Both the position numbers and the translations under genes were made by a program. 64,000 nucleotides of DNA, taken from assembly GCF_028369295.1 (NCBI RefSeq), contig NZ_JAQMYP010000004.1, positions 1 through 64,000 of the forward strand. Reading direction: 5' to 3'. Every line of letters begins with the position of its first letter. Positions within the stretch are counted from its first letter, which is position 1. The stretch is from Streptomyces sp. HD. Lineage in GTDB: Bacteria; Actinomycetota; Actinomycetes; Streptomycetales; Streptomycetaceae. This document shows positions 8,142-16,598 of this stretch, piece after piece. The notes below the pieces were generated by a model that saw only the letters and a program-made list of their open reading frames with translations, had not been told where the DNA came from and made no database searches.

Positions 8142-9353
8142 TCAGCTCTGCCGATATCCGCTCAGGAACCGCCCGATCCGCCCGATGGCCGCCTCCAGGT
8201 CCTCCGCGTACGGCAGGGTCAGGATGCGGAAGTGATCGGTGGTCGGCCAGTTGAAGCCGGTGCCCTGGACCACCTGGATCTTCTCGCGCAGCAGCAGGTC
8301 CAGGACGAACTTCTCGTCGTCGTGGATCTTGTGCACCTTGGGGTCGAGGCGCGGGAAGGCGTACAGCGCGCCCTTCGGCTTCACGCACGAGACGCCGGGG
8401 ATCTCGTTGAGCTTCTCCCAGGCCACGTCGCGCTGCTCCCGCAGCCTGCCGCCCGGGGTGGTCAGCTCGCGGATCGACTGGCGGCCGCCGAGCGCGGCCT
8501 GGATGGCGTACTGGGCGGGCGCGTTGGCGCACAGCCGCATGGAGGCCAGCATGGTCAGGCCCTCCAGGTAGTTCTTCGCGTGCTGCTTCGGGCCGGTGAC
8601 CACCAGCCAGCCGGAGCGGAAGCCCGCCACCCGGTACGTCTTCGACAGGCCGCAGAAGGTGAGGATCACCAGATCGGGGGCGAGGGTGGCGACCGAGTGG
8701 TGCACGGCGTCGTCGTACAGGATCTGGTCGTAGATCTCGTCGGCGAAGACCATCAGGCCGTGCCGGCGGGCGAGGTCGAGGATGCCCTCAAGGATCTCCT
8801 TGGGGTAGACCGCGCCGGTGGGGTTGTTCGGGTTGATGATGACCACGGCCTTGGTGCGGTCCGTGATCTTCGACGCCATGTCGTCCAGGTCGGGGTACCA
8901 GTCGGACTGCTCGTCGCACAGGTAGTGGACCGCCTTGCCGCCGGCGAGGGTCGTCACGGCCGTCCACAGCGGGAAGTCCGGGGCGGGGATGAGGATCTCG
9001 TCGCCGTCCTCGACCAGGGCCTGTACGGCCATGGAGACCAGCTCGGACACGCCGTTGCCGAGGAAGACGTCGTCGACGCCGACCTCCAGGCCGAGCGTCT
9101 GGTAGCGCTGGGCCACGGCCCGGCGGGCGGAGAGGATGCCGCGCGAGTCGGTGTAGCCGTGCGCCTGGGGCAGCATCCGGATCATGTCCTGGAGGATCTC
9201 CTCCGGCGCCTCGAAGCCGAAGACCGCGGGGTTGCCGGTGTTCAGGCGCAGCACGCTGTGGCCCGCCTTCTCCAGTGCGTCGGCGTGCTCGATCACCGGG
9301 CCGCGGATCTCGTAGCAGACCTCGCTCAGCTTGTTCGACTGCCGGAATTCCAT
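8142..9353 (-). CDS. PLP-dependent aminotransferase, AlaA-type (alanine transaminase)
   Basis: A 403-residue fold-type I class I/II aminotransferase. The PLP Schiff-base Lys is K238 in SKTYRVAGFRSGW, the N-P-N-N-P-T-G motif is at 174-180, and the substrate-binding Arg near the C-terminus is in HFRILTLP. Over its full length it looks like the AlaA group that interconverts pyruvate plus glutamate and alanine plus 2-oxoglutarate. It is divergent from the HxlR regulator gene, whose operator dyads start 30 bases upstream of this ATG and could affect both genes. Confidence 0.88.
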   Translation of the reverse strand: MEFRQSNKLSEVCYEIRGPVIEHADALEKAGHSVLRLNTGNPAVFGFEAPEEILQDMIRMLPQAHGYTDSRGILSARRAVAQRYQTLGLEVGVDDVFLGNGVSELVSMAVQALVEDGDEILIPAPDFPLWTAVTTLAGGKAVHYLCDEQSDWYPDLDDMASKITDRTKAVVIINPNNPTGAVYPKEILEGILDLARRHGLMVFADEIYDQILYDDAVHHSVATLAPDLVILTFCGLSKTYRVAGFRSGWLVVTGPKQHAKNYLEGLTMLASMRLCANAPAQYAIQAALGGRQSIRELTTPGGRLREQRDVAWEKLNEIPGVSCVKPKGALYAFPRLDPKVHKIHDDEKFVLDLLLREKIQVVQGTGFNWPTTDHFRILTLPYAEDLEAAIGRIGRFLSGYRQS

Positions 9354-9382
9354 GCGCGCTCGCCCCTCCGGTTTCGTGTGTC

Positions 9383-9433
9383 ACTTGGTTTTACCAAGTT
9401 CGAGCTTGGAAAGTCCAACAACGTGTCTAGACT
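9383..9433 (+). promoter_or_regulatory. Twin TTGG-N5-CCAA dyads over the HxlR promoter
   Basis: Two copies of TTGG-N5-CCAA lie at 9385-9397 and 9406-9418, exactly 21 bp apart (two helical turns). The second overlaps the probable -35 (TTGGAA, 9406-9411). A -10 TAGACT follows at 9428-9433, seven bases before the ATG at 9441. Autorepression by the HxlR protein is the simplest reading. Confidence 0.75.
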
Positions 9434-9440
9434 GCGTCGC

Positions 9441-10067
9441 ATGTCACCTCGCCGAAGCTACGACCAGTACTGTTCCGCCGCCCGGGCGCTCGACCTCGTC
9501 GGCGACCGCTGGACCCTGCTGATCGTCCGGGAGCTGCTCGCCGGTCCGCGGCGCTACACCGACCTGCACGCCGACCTGCCCGGCGTCAGCACGGACGTAC
9601 TCGCGTCCCGGCTCAAGGACATGGAGCGGGACGGCATCGGCACACGCCGCAGGCTGCCGCCGCCCGGTGCGGCGTACGTCTACGAACTCACCTCGCGCGG
9701 ACGGGAGTTGCTGCCCGTACTCCAGGCGCTGGGGAAGTGGGGGCAGGCCGAGCTCGGCGAGCGGCGGCCCACCGACGCGGTGCGCGCGCACTGGTTCGCG
9801 CTGCCGCTGCTGCGGGCGCTGGAGGGGCAGGGGCTGGTCGAAGTCCGGCTGGAGGAAGGGGACTTCCATCTGTACGTCGGCGCCGAGGACGGGCCGGTCT
9901 ACGGCGACGGGCCCGCTCCCGGGGAGCCCGACGCGCGGCTGGTCCTGGACTCGGAGACGTGCGAGGCGGTCGCACGGGGGGAGTCGAGCGTGACCGACGC
10001 CGTACGGGACGGCCGTATCGAGGTCAGCGGGGACGGGGCCCTGGCCAAGGCTCTGCTCGACGTCTGA
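9441..10067 (+). CDS. HxlR-family winged-helix regulator
   Basis: A 208-residue protein. Residues 1-100 are an HxlR winged helix (the C-S-x-A-x-A-L-x-x-V-G-D-R-W-T-L-L-I-x-R-E-L signature, then the wing). A C-terminal extension of about 100 residues looks like the SCP2-type domain found in many actinobacterial HxlR proteins. The single Cys 11 in the HxlR signature may sense oxidants or electrophiles, as in other family members. The ATG is seven bases after a -10 hexamer with no ribosome-binding site, so the mRNA is probably leaderless. A much longer reading frame upstream is only the shadow of the aminotransferase gene. Confidence 0.88.
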   Translation: MSPRRSYDQYCSAARALDLVGDRWTLLIVRELLAGPRRYTDLHADLPGVSTDVLASRLKDMERDGIGTRRRLPPPGAAYVYELTSRGRELLPVLQALGKWGQAELGERRPTDAVRAHWFALPLLRALEGQGLVEVRLEEGDFHLYVGAEDGPVYGDGPAPGEPDARLVLDSETCEAVARGESSVTDAVRDGRIEVSGDGALAKALLDV

Positions 10068-10077
10068 GGCTGCGCGA

Positions 10078-10107
10078 GGCCCGCCGTACGTCCTTGTACG
10101 GCGGGCC
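10078..10107. terminator. Bidirectional hairpin terminator
   Basis: A perfect 12-bp stem (GGCCCGCCGTAC with GTACGGCGGGCC) and six-base loop sits between convergent genes ending at 10067 and 10131. Confidence 0.85.
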
Positions 10108-10130
10108 CCGGCTGCCTGCTCGACGAGTCG

Positions 10131-10934
10131 TCAGGCGCCCGGCGGCACCCGGGTCGGCCTACCCGCCCCGCGGGTCAGTGCGTAACCGCCGATGCCCGCG
10201 AGCGCGGCCAGCACGCCGCCGATCGCCGTCCACACCCAGCGGTCGGACCACCAGCCGGAGGCCCAGCCGTCGTCCGGCTCGATGCTGGACAGCACCGCCG
10301 ACTCCGACGAACTCTCCTCGTCCTCCTGCGACTTCACGGCCACGCCGGGCACCAGGGGCTGCGCCAGTGAACCGTCCACCGCAGCCGAACCGCCGATGTC
10401 CTTCGAGTCGACCTGGACGGAGGTGCCCACCGGCAGACCGAGGTCGGTGGTGGGTACGTCCACGGCCGTCAGCCGGATGTAGTACGTGCCCGGCAGCGGG
10501 TCGTTCGCCCACTGCTCCGACCAGGCCCGGACGGTGCGCAGGACGCAGGTCAGCTCCGCGGTCGCGGCGCCCGCAGCCGCGGTGCGCGTCTGGGCGCCGG
10601 ACTGGCAGGCCTGGCGGCGCCGCAGGCCGTCGTACACGTCGATCTGCCAGGTCTCGGCGGCATGCGTGTCGGGCAGCTTCACCGTCGCCTTCACGGTGGG
10701 GCGCTGTCCGGCGTCCGCCGGGAACGACCAGTACAGGTAGTCCCCCGTGGAGGCGCTCGCGGTGGCCGTCTGCCCCTGCTCGATCTCGGTCGCCGTACGG
10801 AAGGAGGTGCCCGCCCGGGTCGGCGCGCCTCCGTCCTCGGACGCGCTCGGGGACGGCGACGAGTCGGCCGCCGCGGGACCCGCGGCCAGCCCCAGCGCCA
10901 GCAGGGCGACGCTCAACACACTTGTGATCCGCAT
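10131..10934 (-). CDS. Secreted, membrane-anchored protein, partner of the VWA protein
   Basis: A 267-residue protein. A signal peptide of about 25 residues ends in AAGPAAADS. A Ser/Pro-rich stretch and a beta-rich extracellular domain with two Cys follow. The C-terminal membrane segment (about 235-255) is followed by a short basic tail. The extracellular domain resembles the C-terminal part of its upstream neighbour (both have 'YWSFPAD / WYRVAVEPG'-like pre-peptidase-type beta folds). Its ATG overlaps the TGA of the VWA gene by one base and has its own GGAGGA, so translation is coupled. Function unknown. Confidence 0.75.
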   Translation of the reverse strand: MRITSVLSVALLALGLAAGPAAADSSPSPSASEDGGAPTRAGTSFRTATEIEQGQTATASASTGDYLYWSFPADAGQRPTVKATVKLPDTHAAETWQIDVYDGLRRRQACQSGAQTRTAAAGAATAELTCVLRTVRAWSEQWANDPLPGTYYIRLTAVDVPTTDLGLPVGTSVQVDSKDIGGSAAVDGSLAQPLVPGVAVKSQEDEESSSESAVLSSIEPDDGWASGWWSDRWVWTAIGGVLAALAGIGGYALTRGAGRPTRVPPGA

Positions 10935-12214
10935 CAGTTGGTCCTCCAGACCGCGACCCGCCAGCGCGACAGCCAGCCCCAGACGACACCGGCGAGGAAG
11001 CCGACGAGGATCAGCGCGCCGAGCAGCCACCAGCCGCGCCCGAGCCCGAAGGAGGCCACGTCGCTCGACTGCGACGGCCCGTCCACGACGTCGACCGTCA
11101 GCTCCAGCGGCAGCCCGGGTGTGGTCTGCACACCGGAGCCCGCGGAGAAGGAGTGGGTGACCTGCAGGCACACGGTCTCGGCTGCCGAGGTGGTCGCGCT
11201 GTCGTCGTCCTCGTCGTCGAGCTCCGCCTTCGGATAGCGCAACCCGGTCGACATGACGTCCGTACGGCCGTTGCCCGCCGCCTCGCCGCGCACGATCTCC
11301 CGGCCGTGGACCGTCTCGGCCCGCAGCAGCACGCCGTACGACGGGTTCACCGCCCGGTCGGCCGCCACGCTGACCGACGCGCGCAGCTCCTGGCCGGGCT
11401 CGACGGCCACGCGGTACCAGCGCTGCTGACCGAACTCCGCGCGGTCGGTGTACAGGCCGGACTTCAGCGTCGGCGCCTTCGCGCACTGGTCCGCGCCCGT
11501 CGTCGCGACCGGCGTGACCACCGGATCGGCCGCCCGGTCCACCAACTGGTTGACCTTGTCGGCGAGTTCGTCGGTGTGCTCGACCGAGGTGAACGTGCCG
11601 CCGGTCGCCTCGGCGATACAGCTGAGCTGCTGGCGCAGCTTGGTGTTCGGGACCAGGCCGAGCGTGTCGATGGTCAGTCCGATGCCCTTGGCGGCGATCT
11701 CGCGGGCCACCTCGCACGGGTCGAGCGGTGCGCAGGTGTCCTCGCCGTCGCTGATCAGCACGATGCGCTTGGAGCCCTCGCCGCCGTCCAGGTCGTCGGC
11801 CGCCTTGAGCAGCGCGGGACCGATCGGCGTCCAGCCGGTGGGCGCCAGAGTCGCCACCGCCGCCTTCGCGTCGGTGCGGTCCAGCGGACCGACCGGGTAG
11901 AGCTGCGCGGTGTCCTTGCAGCCGGTCTTGCGGTCGTCACCCGGGTAGTTGGCGCCCAGCGTTCGGATGCCCAGCTGCACTTCCTCGGGCGTGGCGTCCA
12001 GCACCTCGTTGAACGCCTGCTTCGCCGCGGCCATCCGCGACTGGCCGTCGATGTCGCGGGCCCGCATCGAGCCGCTCACATCGAGGACGAGATCGACCTT
12101 CGGCGCGGTCGCACTGGTCTCGTCGGCAACCGCCCCGGCCGGGAACGCCATCCCGGCCGCGAGCGCGGCGAGCAGGGCACAGGCCCCGGTCGCCAGCCGT
12201 GTTCTTGTGATCAT
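10934..12214 (-). CDS. Secreted VWA-domain protein with C-terminal membrane anchor
   Basis: A 426-residue protein. A signal peptide (about 1-31) is followed by a von Willebrand A domain whose MIDAS motif D45-V-S47-G-S49 is intact, plus the later T and D metal ligands (TPIGPAL, SDGEDTC). A second beta domain follows, then one membrane segment near 393-415 and a basic cytoplasmic tail. It should bind a protein partner through a metal ion at the cell surface. The ATG at 12214 follows a TAAGAT -10 by six bases, so it is probably leaderless. It forms a two-gene unit with the coupled downstream protein. Confidence 0.85.
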   Translation of the reverse strand: MITRTRLATGACALLAALAAGMAFPAGAVADETSATAPKVDLVLDVSGSMRARDIDGQSRMAAAKQAFNEVLDATPEEVQLGIRTLGANYPGDDRKTGCKDTAQLYPVGPLDRTDAKAAVATLAPTGWTPIGPALLKAADDLDGGEGSKRIVLISDGEDTCAPLDPCEVAREIAAKGIGLTIDTLGLVPNTKLRQQLSCIAEATGGTFTSVEHTDELADKVNQLVDRAADPVVTPVATTGADQCAKAPTLKSGLYTDRAEFGQQRWYRVAVEPGQELRASVSVAADRAVNPSYGVLLRAETVHGREIVRGEAAGNGRTDVMSTGLRYPKAELDDEDDDSATTSAAETVCLQVTHSFSAGSGVQTTPGLPLELTVDVVDGPSQSSDVASFGLGRGWWLLGALILVGFLAGVVWGWLSRWRVAVWRTN

Positions 12215-12218
12215 CGGC

Positions 12219-12233
12219 GGATCTTATTGATCC
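12219..12233 (-). promoter_or_regulatory. Leaderless promoter with dyad over the -10
   Basis: GGATC-AATAA-GATCC on the minus strand embeds the -10 TAAGAT (12226 down to 12221), six bases before the VWA gene ATG. A regulator bound here would block RNA polymerase. Confidence 0.5.
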
Positions 12234-12257
12234 GAGGTGTCCCGCTCCAAAACGGGC

Positions 12258-13772
12258 TCAGAACACCTCGGTGACCAGCGGATTGGGCAGCTCGGCCCAC
12301 TGGTCCCCGGGCGTCCCCGGCGACAGCCGCATCAGCGACAGCGCCTTCGTGGGCAGCGGCTCCCGGCACAGCGCGGCCGGATCCCCGGCCCCCGGCAGCT
12401 CCCGCACGGCCGCCTCCAGCGCCCCGCGCAACGCGGCACCCGAGCCCGCCGTACCCGCCAGCGCGCCGGCCACCAGCGAGCCGAACAGCTTGCGGCGCAG
12501 CGTCGGTACGTCGTCGGTGACGATCCGGCCGGTCAGCTCCGGCACCGGGATGCCGTGCCGGGTCAGCCGGGCCGGACTGACGCGGATGTCGGCGAGGTCG
12601 CGGTAGACCAGCCGTACCGGGGAGCCGTCGGCCGACAGCACCACGAGCAGGTTCTGCCCGTGCGCCTCCAGCGCGACCCCCAGCTCCAGCAGCCGGAGCC
12701 CCACGGTGAGGGCGAGACGCGTGAACTCGGCCAGCCACTCGGGGGATCGGGGCAGTTCGGTGGTGGCGAGCGCGGCCACCGGTACGACCCGCTCGCCGGG
12801 CCCCGCGTACTCCTGCGGCGACTCCCGCACCACCGCCGCCAGGTCCGGCGAGTCGGCGGTGGCGGCCCCCAGGGTGCGGGTCATGTGCAGCAGTCCGTCC
12901 GTCCGTGCCGCCAGTGTCTCCGCGAAGTCGGACAGGGTCGCCGACAGACCGATCGAGTACACCGAGATGTCCCGCACCGAGGACGTCAGCCGGGCGCTCA
13001 GCGCGGTCTTGACGTGCGGTCCTGCGGGGAGGGCGAGCGTGCGCAGCGACATCAGCGGATGCGCGGCCAGTCCTTCGCCGTGGGGGTCGTAGGGGCGCTT
13101 GAGCACATGCTCGGCCTGCCACGGGTGCACCGGGAGCAGCAGCCGCTCCCCGTCCCGCATGCTTTCCGGCCATTCACCCGTCACCAGGCACTCGTCCGCC
13201 CGCGTCGGCACCAGCCCCAGCGTCACCACCGGCCGGTGCTCGGGCCCGTACGCCAGCTGCTCGGCGACCGAGAAGCCGGGCCGGGAACGGCAGTTGGGAT
13301 GGTACGGATGCCCGTCGACCACCCGCTGCTCCCACTCCCAGTCGTGCCCCGGCCACTCCTCGGAGCGCCCCTCCTGTCCGGCCCGGGACAGCGCCAACGA
13401 CGCGACACTGTGGCCGAGTTCGACGGCGAAGGACGTGCCGTGCGGCACGGCGAGGCCGGTCAGCAGCCGGGCCGGGTCGTCGTACGACGTCCGGTCGAGG
13501 CGCACGGCGGTGACGTAGGCGGCGGTGGCGTACGGGTCGGCGTGCGGGCCGTGCAGCCGGCGCCCGTCGGCAAGGCGCAGGGTGAGGCCCTCCCGTCCCC
13601 GCTCACGCCCCTCGACCCAGGGCAGCGGCTCGTACGCGAGGGCCCGCCAGAGCCGGGTCAGCACGGCCGCCCGGGCCCCCGGGAGCTCGGCCCGGTACCG
13701 CGAGGCGAGTCCGGGGCGAACATCGGCCAGTTCGGCGGCGACCTCGGCCGCTGCGCTGGGGAGACGGTGCAC
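12258..13772 (-). CDS. IucA/IucC-family NIS siderophore synthetase (leftward)
   Basis: A 504-residue NRPS-independent siderophore synthetase. These enzymes adenylate a carboxylate such as citrate and join it to an amine. The ATP-binding motif GHPYHP is at 154-159 and is followed by R-S-R where the family often has K-x-R. HPWQ is at 216-219, a KTALSARLTSSVR motif comes next, and the C-terminal FhuF-like part has E-A-H-G-Q-N. It is divergent from a second synthetase across 106 bases. No transporter, monooxygenase or decarboxylase gene is nearby, so the product is not predictable. Confidence 0.88.
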   Translation of the reverse strand: MHRLPSAAAEVAAELADVRPGLASRYRAELPGARAAVLTRLWRALAYEPLPWVEGRERGREGLTLRLADGRRLHGPHADPYATAAYVTAVRLDRTSYDDPARLLTGLAVPHGTSFAVELGHSVASLALSRAGQEGRSEEWPGHDWEWEQRVVDGHPYHPNCRSRPGFSVAEQLAYGPEHRPVVTLGLVPTRADECLVTGEWPESMRDGERLLLPVHPWQAEHVLKRPYDPHGEGLAAHPLMSLRTLALPAGPHVKTALSARLTSSVRDISVYSIGLSATLSDFAETLAARTDGLLHMTRTLGAATADSPDLAAVVRESPQEYAGPGERVVPVAALATTELPRSPEWLAEFTRLALTVGLRLLELGVALEAHGQNLLVVLSADGSPVRLVYRDLADIRVSPARLTRHGIPVPELTGRIVTDDVPTLRRKLFGSLVAGALAGTAGSGAALRGALEAAVRELPGAGDPAALCREPLPTKALSLMRLSPGTPGDQWAELPNPLVTEVF

Positions 13773-13878
13773 GGGCGGGCTCCTCGGGTACGAGTAGGGC
13801 GTCGGGACAGGCGCCGACTACAGACCTGGCGACAGACATACTGATCGTCTTCCCGCCTGAACGGACCGTAGAGAACGA

Positions 13879-15384
13879 GTGGATCGCGTGCACCTCAACC
13901 CTCCACCCGCCGCCGACGTCGCGGAACGCGCCGACGCCCATGCGGTCGCACCCCTGCTGAACTGCCTGCTGCGCGAGGTGGCCGCACCCCAGGGGACGTC
14001 CGGTGACCGGCACGTGTACCGGCTGTCCGGCACGGGACGTCTGCTGCGGGTGCTCGGCTTGCGGCGGCCCACCGAGCCCGAGGTGCGGGTGGGCGGCGCC
14101 TGGGAGCGCGTCGGGCACACCGAGCTCGTCAAACTCGTCGCCGACGAACTGCGCCGCCACACCGGGCTGTCCAACCACGAACTGCCCACCGAGATGATCG
14201 ACAGCCGGGAGGCGGTGGCCGCGTTGCTCACGGCACGCGCGTGTGCGACGCCGCCCGACGACCCGTACCTGCGCTCCGAGCAGTCCCTCCTCACCGGCCA
14301 TCCCTACCACCCGGCCCCCAAGGCGCGCGGCGGCGGCCCGGTCGCGGCCTGGCTGCCGTACGCCCCCGAGGCACACGCCCGCTTCCCGCTGACGCTGCTC
14401 GGCGTGCGCGAGGACGCGGTCGTGGAGGAGGGTGACACCTCCGCCCTGGACGCCCTCGGCGAGGCCCCGCCCGGCTACCGGCTGCTGCCCGCACACCCCT
14501 GGCAGCTCGACCTGGTCGGCCGGGAGCTCACGGAGGCGTTCACGGACGGCCGGCTGCTGCGGCTGGGCACGACCGGCTTCGACACCTGGCCGACGGCCGC
14601 GATCCGCACGCTGTACGCGCCCGAGCACGACCTGTTCCTCAAGTTCAGCCTGGACGTCCGCATCACCAACGACATCCGTCGGCTCTGGCGCCACGACCTG
14701 CTGAAACTCCGCCGCACCGACACCGCCGCGGCCACCGCCTTCGCCACGCTCGACGACCCCGCCGCCTGGCTCGGCGACCGCGGCTACCGCACCGCCGACT
14801 TCGCCTTCGAGGAACTCGCGGTCCTGGTCCGCGACGGCTTCCACGGCCGTCTGCGGCCCGGAGCGACCCCGCTGCTCGCCGCCGCACTCGTGGAGGGCTT
14901 CGAGGGCAGCCCCCTCGACCCGGCACCGGATCCGGCGGCCTGGTGGGAGGCCTACCTGCGCGCCGTCGTCCCGCCCGCCCTCGCGGCCTTCGCCGACCAC
15001 GGCGTCGTACTCGAAGCACACCTCCAGAACACGCTGATCGCCGTCGACACCGACGGCATGCCCGTGCAGGCCCTGTTCCGGGACGCCGAGGGCGTGAAGC
15101 TGCTGTCGGAGGTGTCCCGGGCGGAGGGCTGGGAGCGGCTGGTGTACTGCCTGGTCGTCAACCACCTCGTGGAGCTGGCGGGCGCGCTGGCCGAACGCCG
15201 CCCGGCGCTGGACCCCTGGCCCGCAGTACGCCGGGAACTCGCCCGGCACGACCTGCCCGAGATCGCCGGGCTGCTCACCGCGCCCACTCTGCCCGGCAAG
15301 ACGAACCTGCTGCTGCGCTGGACCAACGCCGACGGCGCCGACGCCCGCTACCGGCCGCTGCCGAACCCGCTGGCCCGTCCATGA
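13879..15384 (+). CDS. IucA/IucC-family NIS siderophore synthetase (rightward)
   Basis: A 501-residue synthetase of the same superfamily as its divergent neighbour but only distantly similar to it. GHPYHP is at 140-145 with the canonical K148-x-R150, HPWQ near 208-211, and K-F-S-L-x-V-R-I-T-N-D-I-R and E-A-H-L-Q-N in the C-terminal half. The GTG at 13879 is used here; a second GTG at 13888 is equally possible, and neither has a good ribosome-binding site. The pair probably makes one citrate- or dicarboxylate-based product in two condensations, but that is inference from family behaviour. Confidence 0.88.
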   Translation: MDRVHLNPPPAADVAERADAHAVAPLLNCLLREVAAPQGTSGDRHVYRLSGTGRLLRVLGLRRPTEPEVRVGGAWERVGHTELVKLVADELRRHTGLSNHELPTEMIDSREAVAALLTARACATPPDDPYLRSEQSLLTGHPYHPAPKARGGGPVAAWLPYAPEAHARFPLTLLGVREDAVVEEGDTSALDALGEAPPGYRLLPAHPWQLDLVGRELTEAFTDGRLLRLGTTGFDTWPTAAIRTLYAPEHDLFLKFSLDVRITNDIRRLWRHDLLKLRRTDTAAATAFATLDDPAAWLGDRGYRTADFAFEELAVLVRDGFHGRLRPGATPLLAAALVEGFEGSPLDPAPDPAAWWEAYLRAVVPPALAAFADHGVVLEAHLQNTLIAVDTDGMPVQALFRDAEGVKLLSEVSRAEGWERLVYCLVVNHLVELAGALAERRPALDPWPAVRRELARHDLPEIAGLLTAPTLPGKTNLLLRWTNADGADARYRPLPNPLARP

Positions 15385-15391
15385 TCTGAAT

Positions 15392-15397
15392 TACCCT
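15392..15397 (+). promoter_or_regulatory. -10 hexamer of a leaderless HipA-family gene
   Basis: TACCCT lies seven bases before the GTG at 15405 and just after the synthetase stop, giving the HipA-family gene its own probable leaderless start. Confidence 0.5.
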
Positions 15398-15404
15398 GGC
15401 CGGT

Positions 15405-16319
15405 GTGCTGCGCGATGTGACTGCTGTTCGATACGTGACCCCGTTGCGGTCCGGCGGCTCCGTGCCCGCGGTCGTCGAGGCCGACGACCTGGGCACGTAC
15501 GTCGTCAAGTTCACCGGATCCGCGCAGGGCCGCAAGGCGCTGGTCGCCGAGGTGATCGTCGGTGAGCTGGCGCGTGCGCTGGGGCTGCGCTTTCCCGAGC
15601 TGGTCCTGGTCCACTTCGATCCGGCCGTCGCGGACAGCGAGCCGCACCAGGAGGTGCGCGAGCTGCATGCCGCCAGTGCGGGGGTCAACCTCGGCATGGA
15701 CTTCCTGCCGGGCGCGCGGGACTTCACCCCGGAGGTCGCCAGGACCTTCCGCGTGGACCCGCTGGAGGCTGGGCGGATCGTCTGGCTGGACGCCCTGACC
15801 GCGAACGTCGACCGTACGGTGCACAGCTCGAACCTGATGGTCTGGCCGACGCTCGGCACGGTGCCGCCGCGTCTGTGGCTGATCGACCACGGGGCCGCCC
15901 TGGTCTTCCACCACCGCTGGGACGGCTCGGACCCAGGGAAGGCGTACGACTTCCGCCATCACGCCCTCGGCCACTACGCCCCCGACGTGCGCGCCGCGGA
16001 CGCGGAGCTGGCGCCCAGGGTGACCGAGGAACTGCTGCGCGGGATCGTGGCCGAGGTGCCGGAGGCCTGGCTGGCCGACGAGCCCGGCTTCGCCACGCCG
16101 GACGAGGCCCGCGCGGCCTACGTCGCCCACCTCCACGCGCGCGTGCGGGCGTCCGCCGCCTGGCTCCCCACCGACTTCCCCACCCGGGAGGAACTCGCCG
16201 CCGAGGAGGCCCTCCGGGCGGCGAAGACACAGCAGGGCCGGCCGAAGTGGCTGAAGCAGGTACCCGACCTGCACGGCAAACCGGCCGCCGAACAGGATTG
16301 GTCGGTGCACCTCGGATGA
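15405..16319 (+). CDS. HipA-family kinase-like protein
   Basis: A 304-residue protein of the short HipA-like kinase family. Features include a beta-strand nucleotide pocket with Lys (TYVVKFTGSAQGRKAL), a catalytic-loop-like LDALTANVDRTVHSSNLMVW with Asp and Asn, and LWLIDHGAAL as the metal-binding Asp motif. There is no HipB antitoxin next to it, so this is not an evident toxin-antitoxin pair; the phosphorylation target is unknown. It lies 20 bases after a siderophore synthetase. Its TGA overlaps the ATG of the Rdx gene, so those two are translationally coupled. Confidence 0.8.
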   Translation: MLRDVTAVRYVTPLRSGGSVPAVVEADDLGTYVVKFTGSAQGRKALVAEVIVGELARALGLRFPELVLVHFDPAVADSEPHQEVRELHAASAGVNLGMDFLPGARDFTPEVARTFRVDPLEAGRIVWLDALTANVDRTVHSSNLMVWPTLGTVPPRLWLIDHGAALVFHHRWDGSDPGKAYDFRHHALGHYAPDVRAADAELAPRVTEELLRGIVAEVPEAWLADEPGFATPDEARAAYVAHLHARVRASAAWLPTDFPTREELAAEEALRAAKTQQGRPKWLKQVPDLHGKPAAEQDWSVHLG

Positions 16320-16597
16320 GTGGCCGTGTCGAGATCGAGTACTGCACCCAGTGCAGGTGGCTGCCCCGCGCGGCCTGGCTGGCGCAGGAACTGCTCACCA
16401 CCTTCGAGGCGGAGCTGTCCGAGCTGGCGCTGAAGCCGGGCAAGGGCGGGGTGTTCGTCGTGCGCGTGGACGACGAGGTGGTCTGGGACCGCAGGGAACA
16501 GGGCTTCCCCGAGCCGACGGCCGTGAAGCAGGCCGTACGCGACCGAGTGGCCCCGGGAAGGTCCCTGGGCCACTCGGACAAGGCGTCGCAGGAGTAG
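16316..16597 (+). CDS. Rdx (SelW/SelT-like) family protein
   Basis: A 93-residue thioredoxin-fold protein of the Rdx family. The redox motif C10-T-Q-C13 follows the first strand (VEIEYCTQC), in the position used by Sec-containing SelW in animals. The rest (GGVFVVRVDDEVVWDR then G-F-P-E) matches the family core. It starts in an ATGA overlap with the HipA-like gene and stops one base before the end of the convergent malate synthase gene. A thiol redox role is likely, with partner unknown. Confidence 0.88.
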   Translation: MSGRVEIEYCTQCRWLPRAAWLAQELLTTFEAELSELALKPGKGGVFVVRVDDEVVWDRREQGFPEPTAVKQAVRDRVAPGRSLGHSDKASQE

Positions 16598-16598
16598 G

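Noticed and set aside
8040..9440. Extended N-terminal part of the HxlR frame
   Set aside because: Antisense to the aminotransferase gene; the HxlR signature begins at the leaderless ATG 9441.
13773..13878. Iron box in the divergent siderophore promoter
   Set aside because: No sequence resembling TTAGGTTAGGCTAACCTAA or a reasonable variant was found in the 106 bases.
15405..16597. HipBA-type toxin-antitoxin system
   Set aside because: The partner gene encodes an Rdx thioredoxin-fold protein, not a helix-turn-helix antitoxin, and the kinase belongs to the short HipA-like group.
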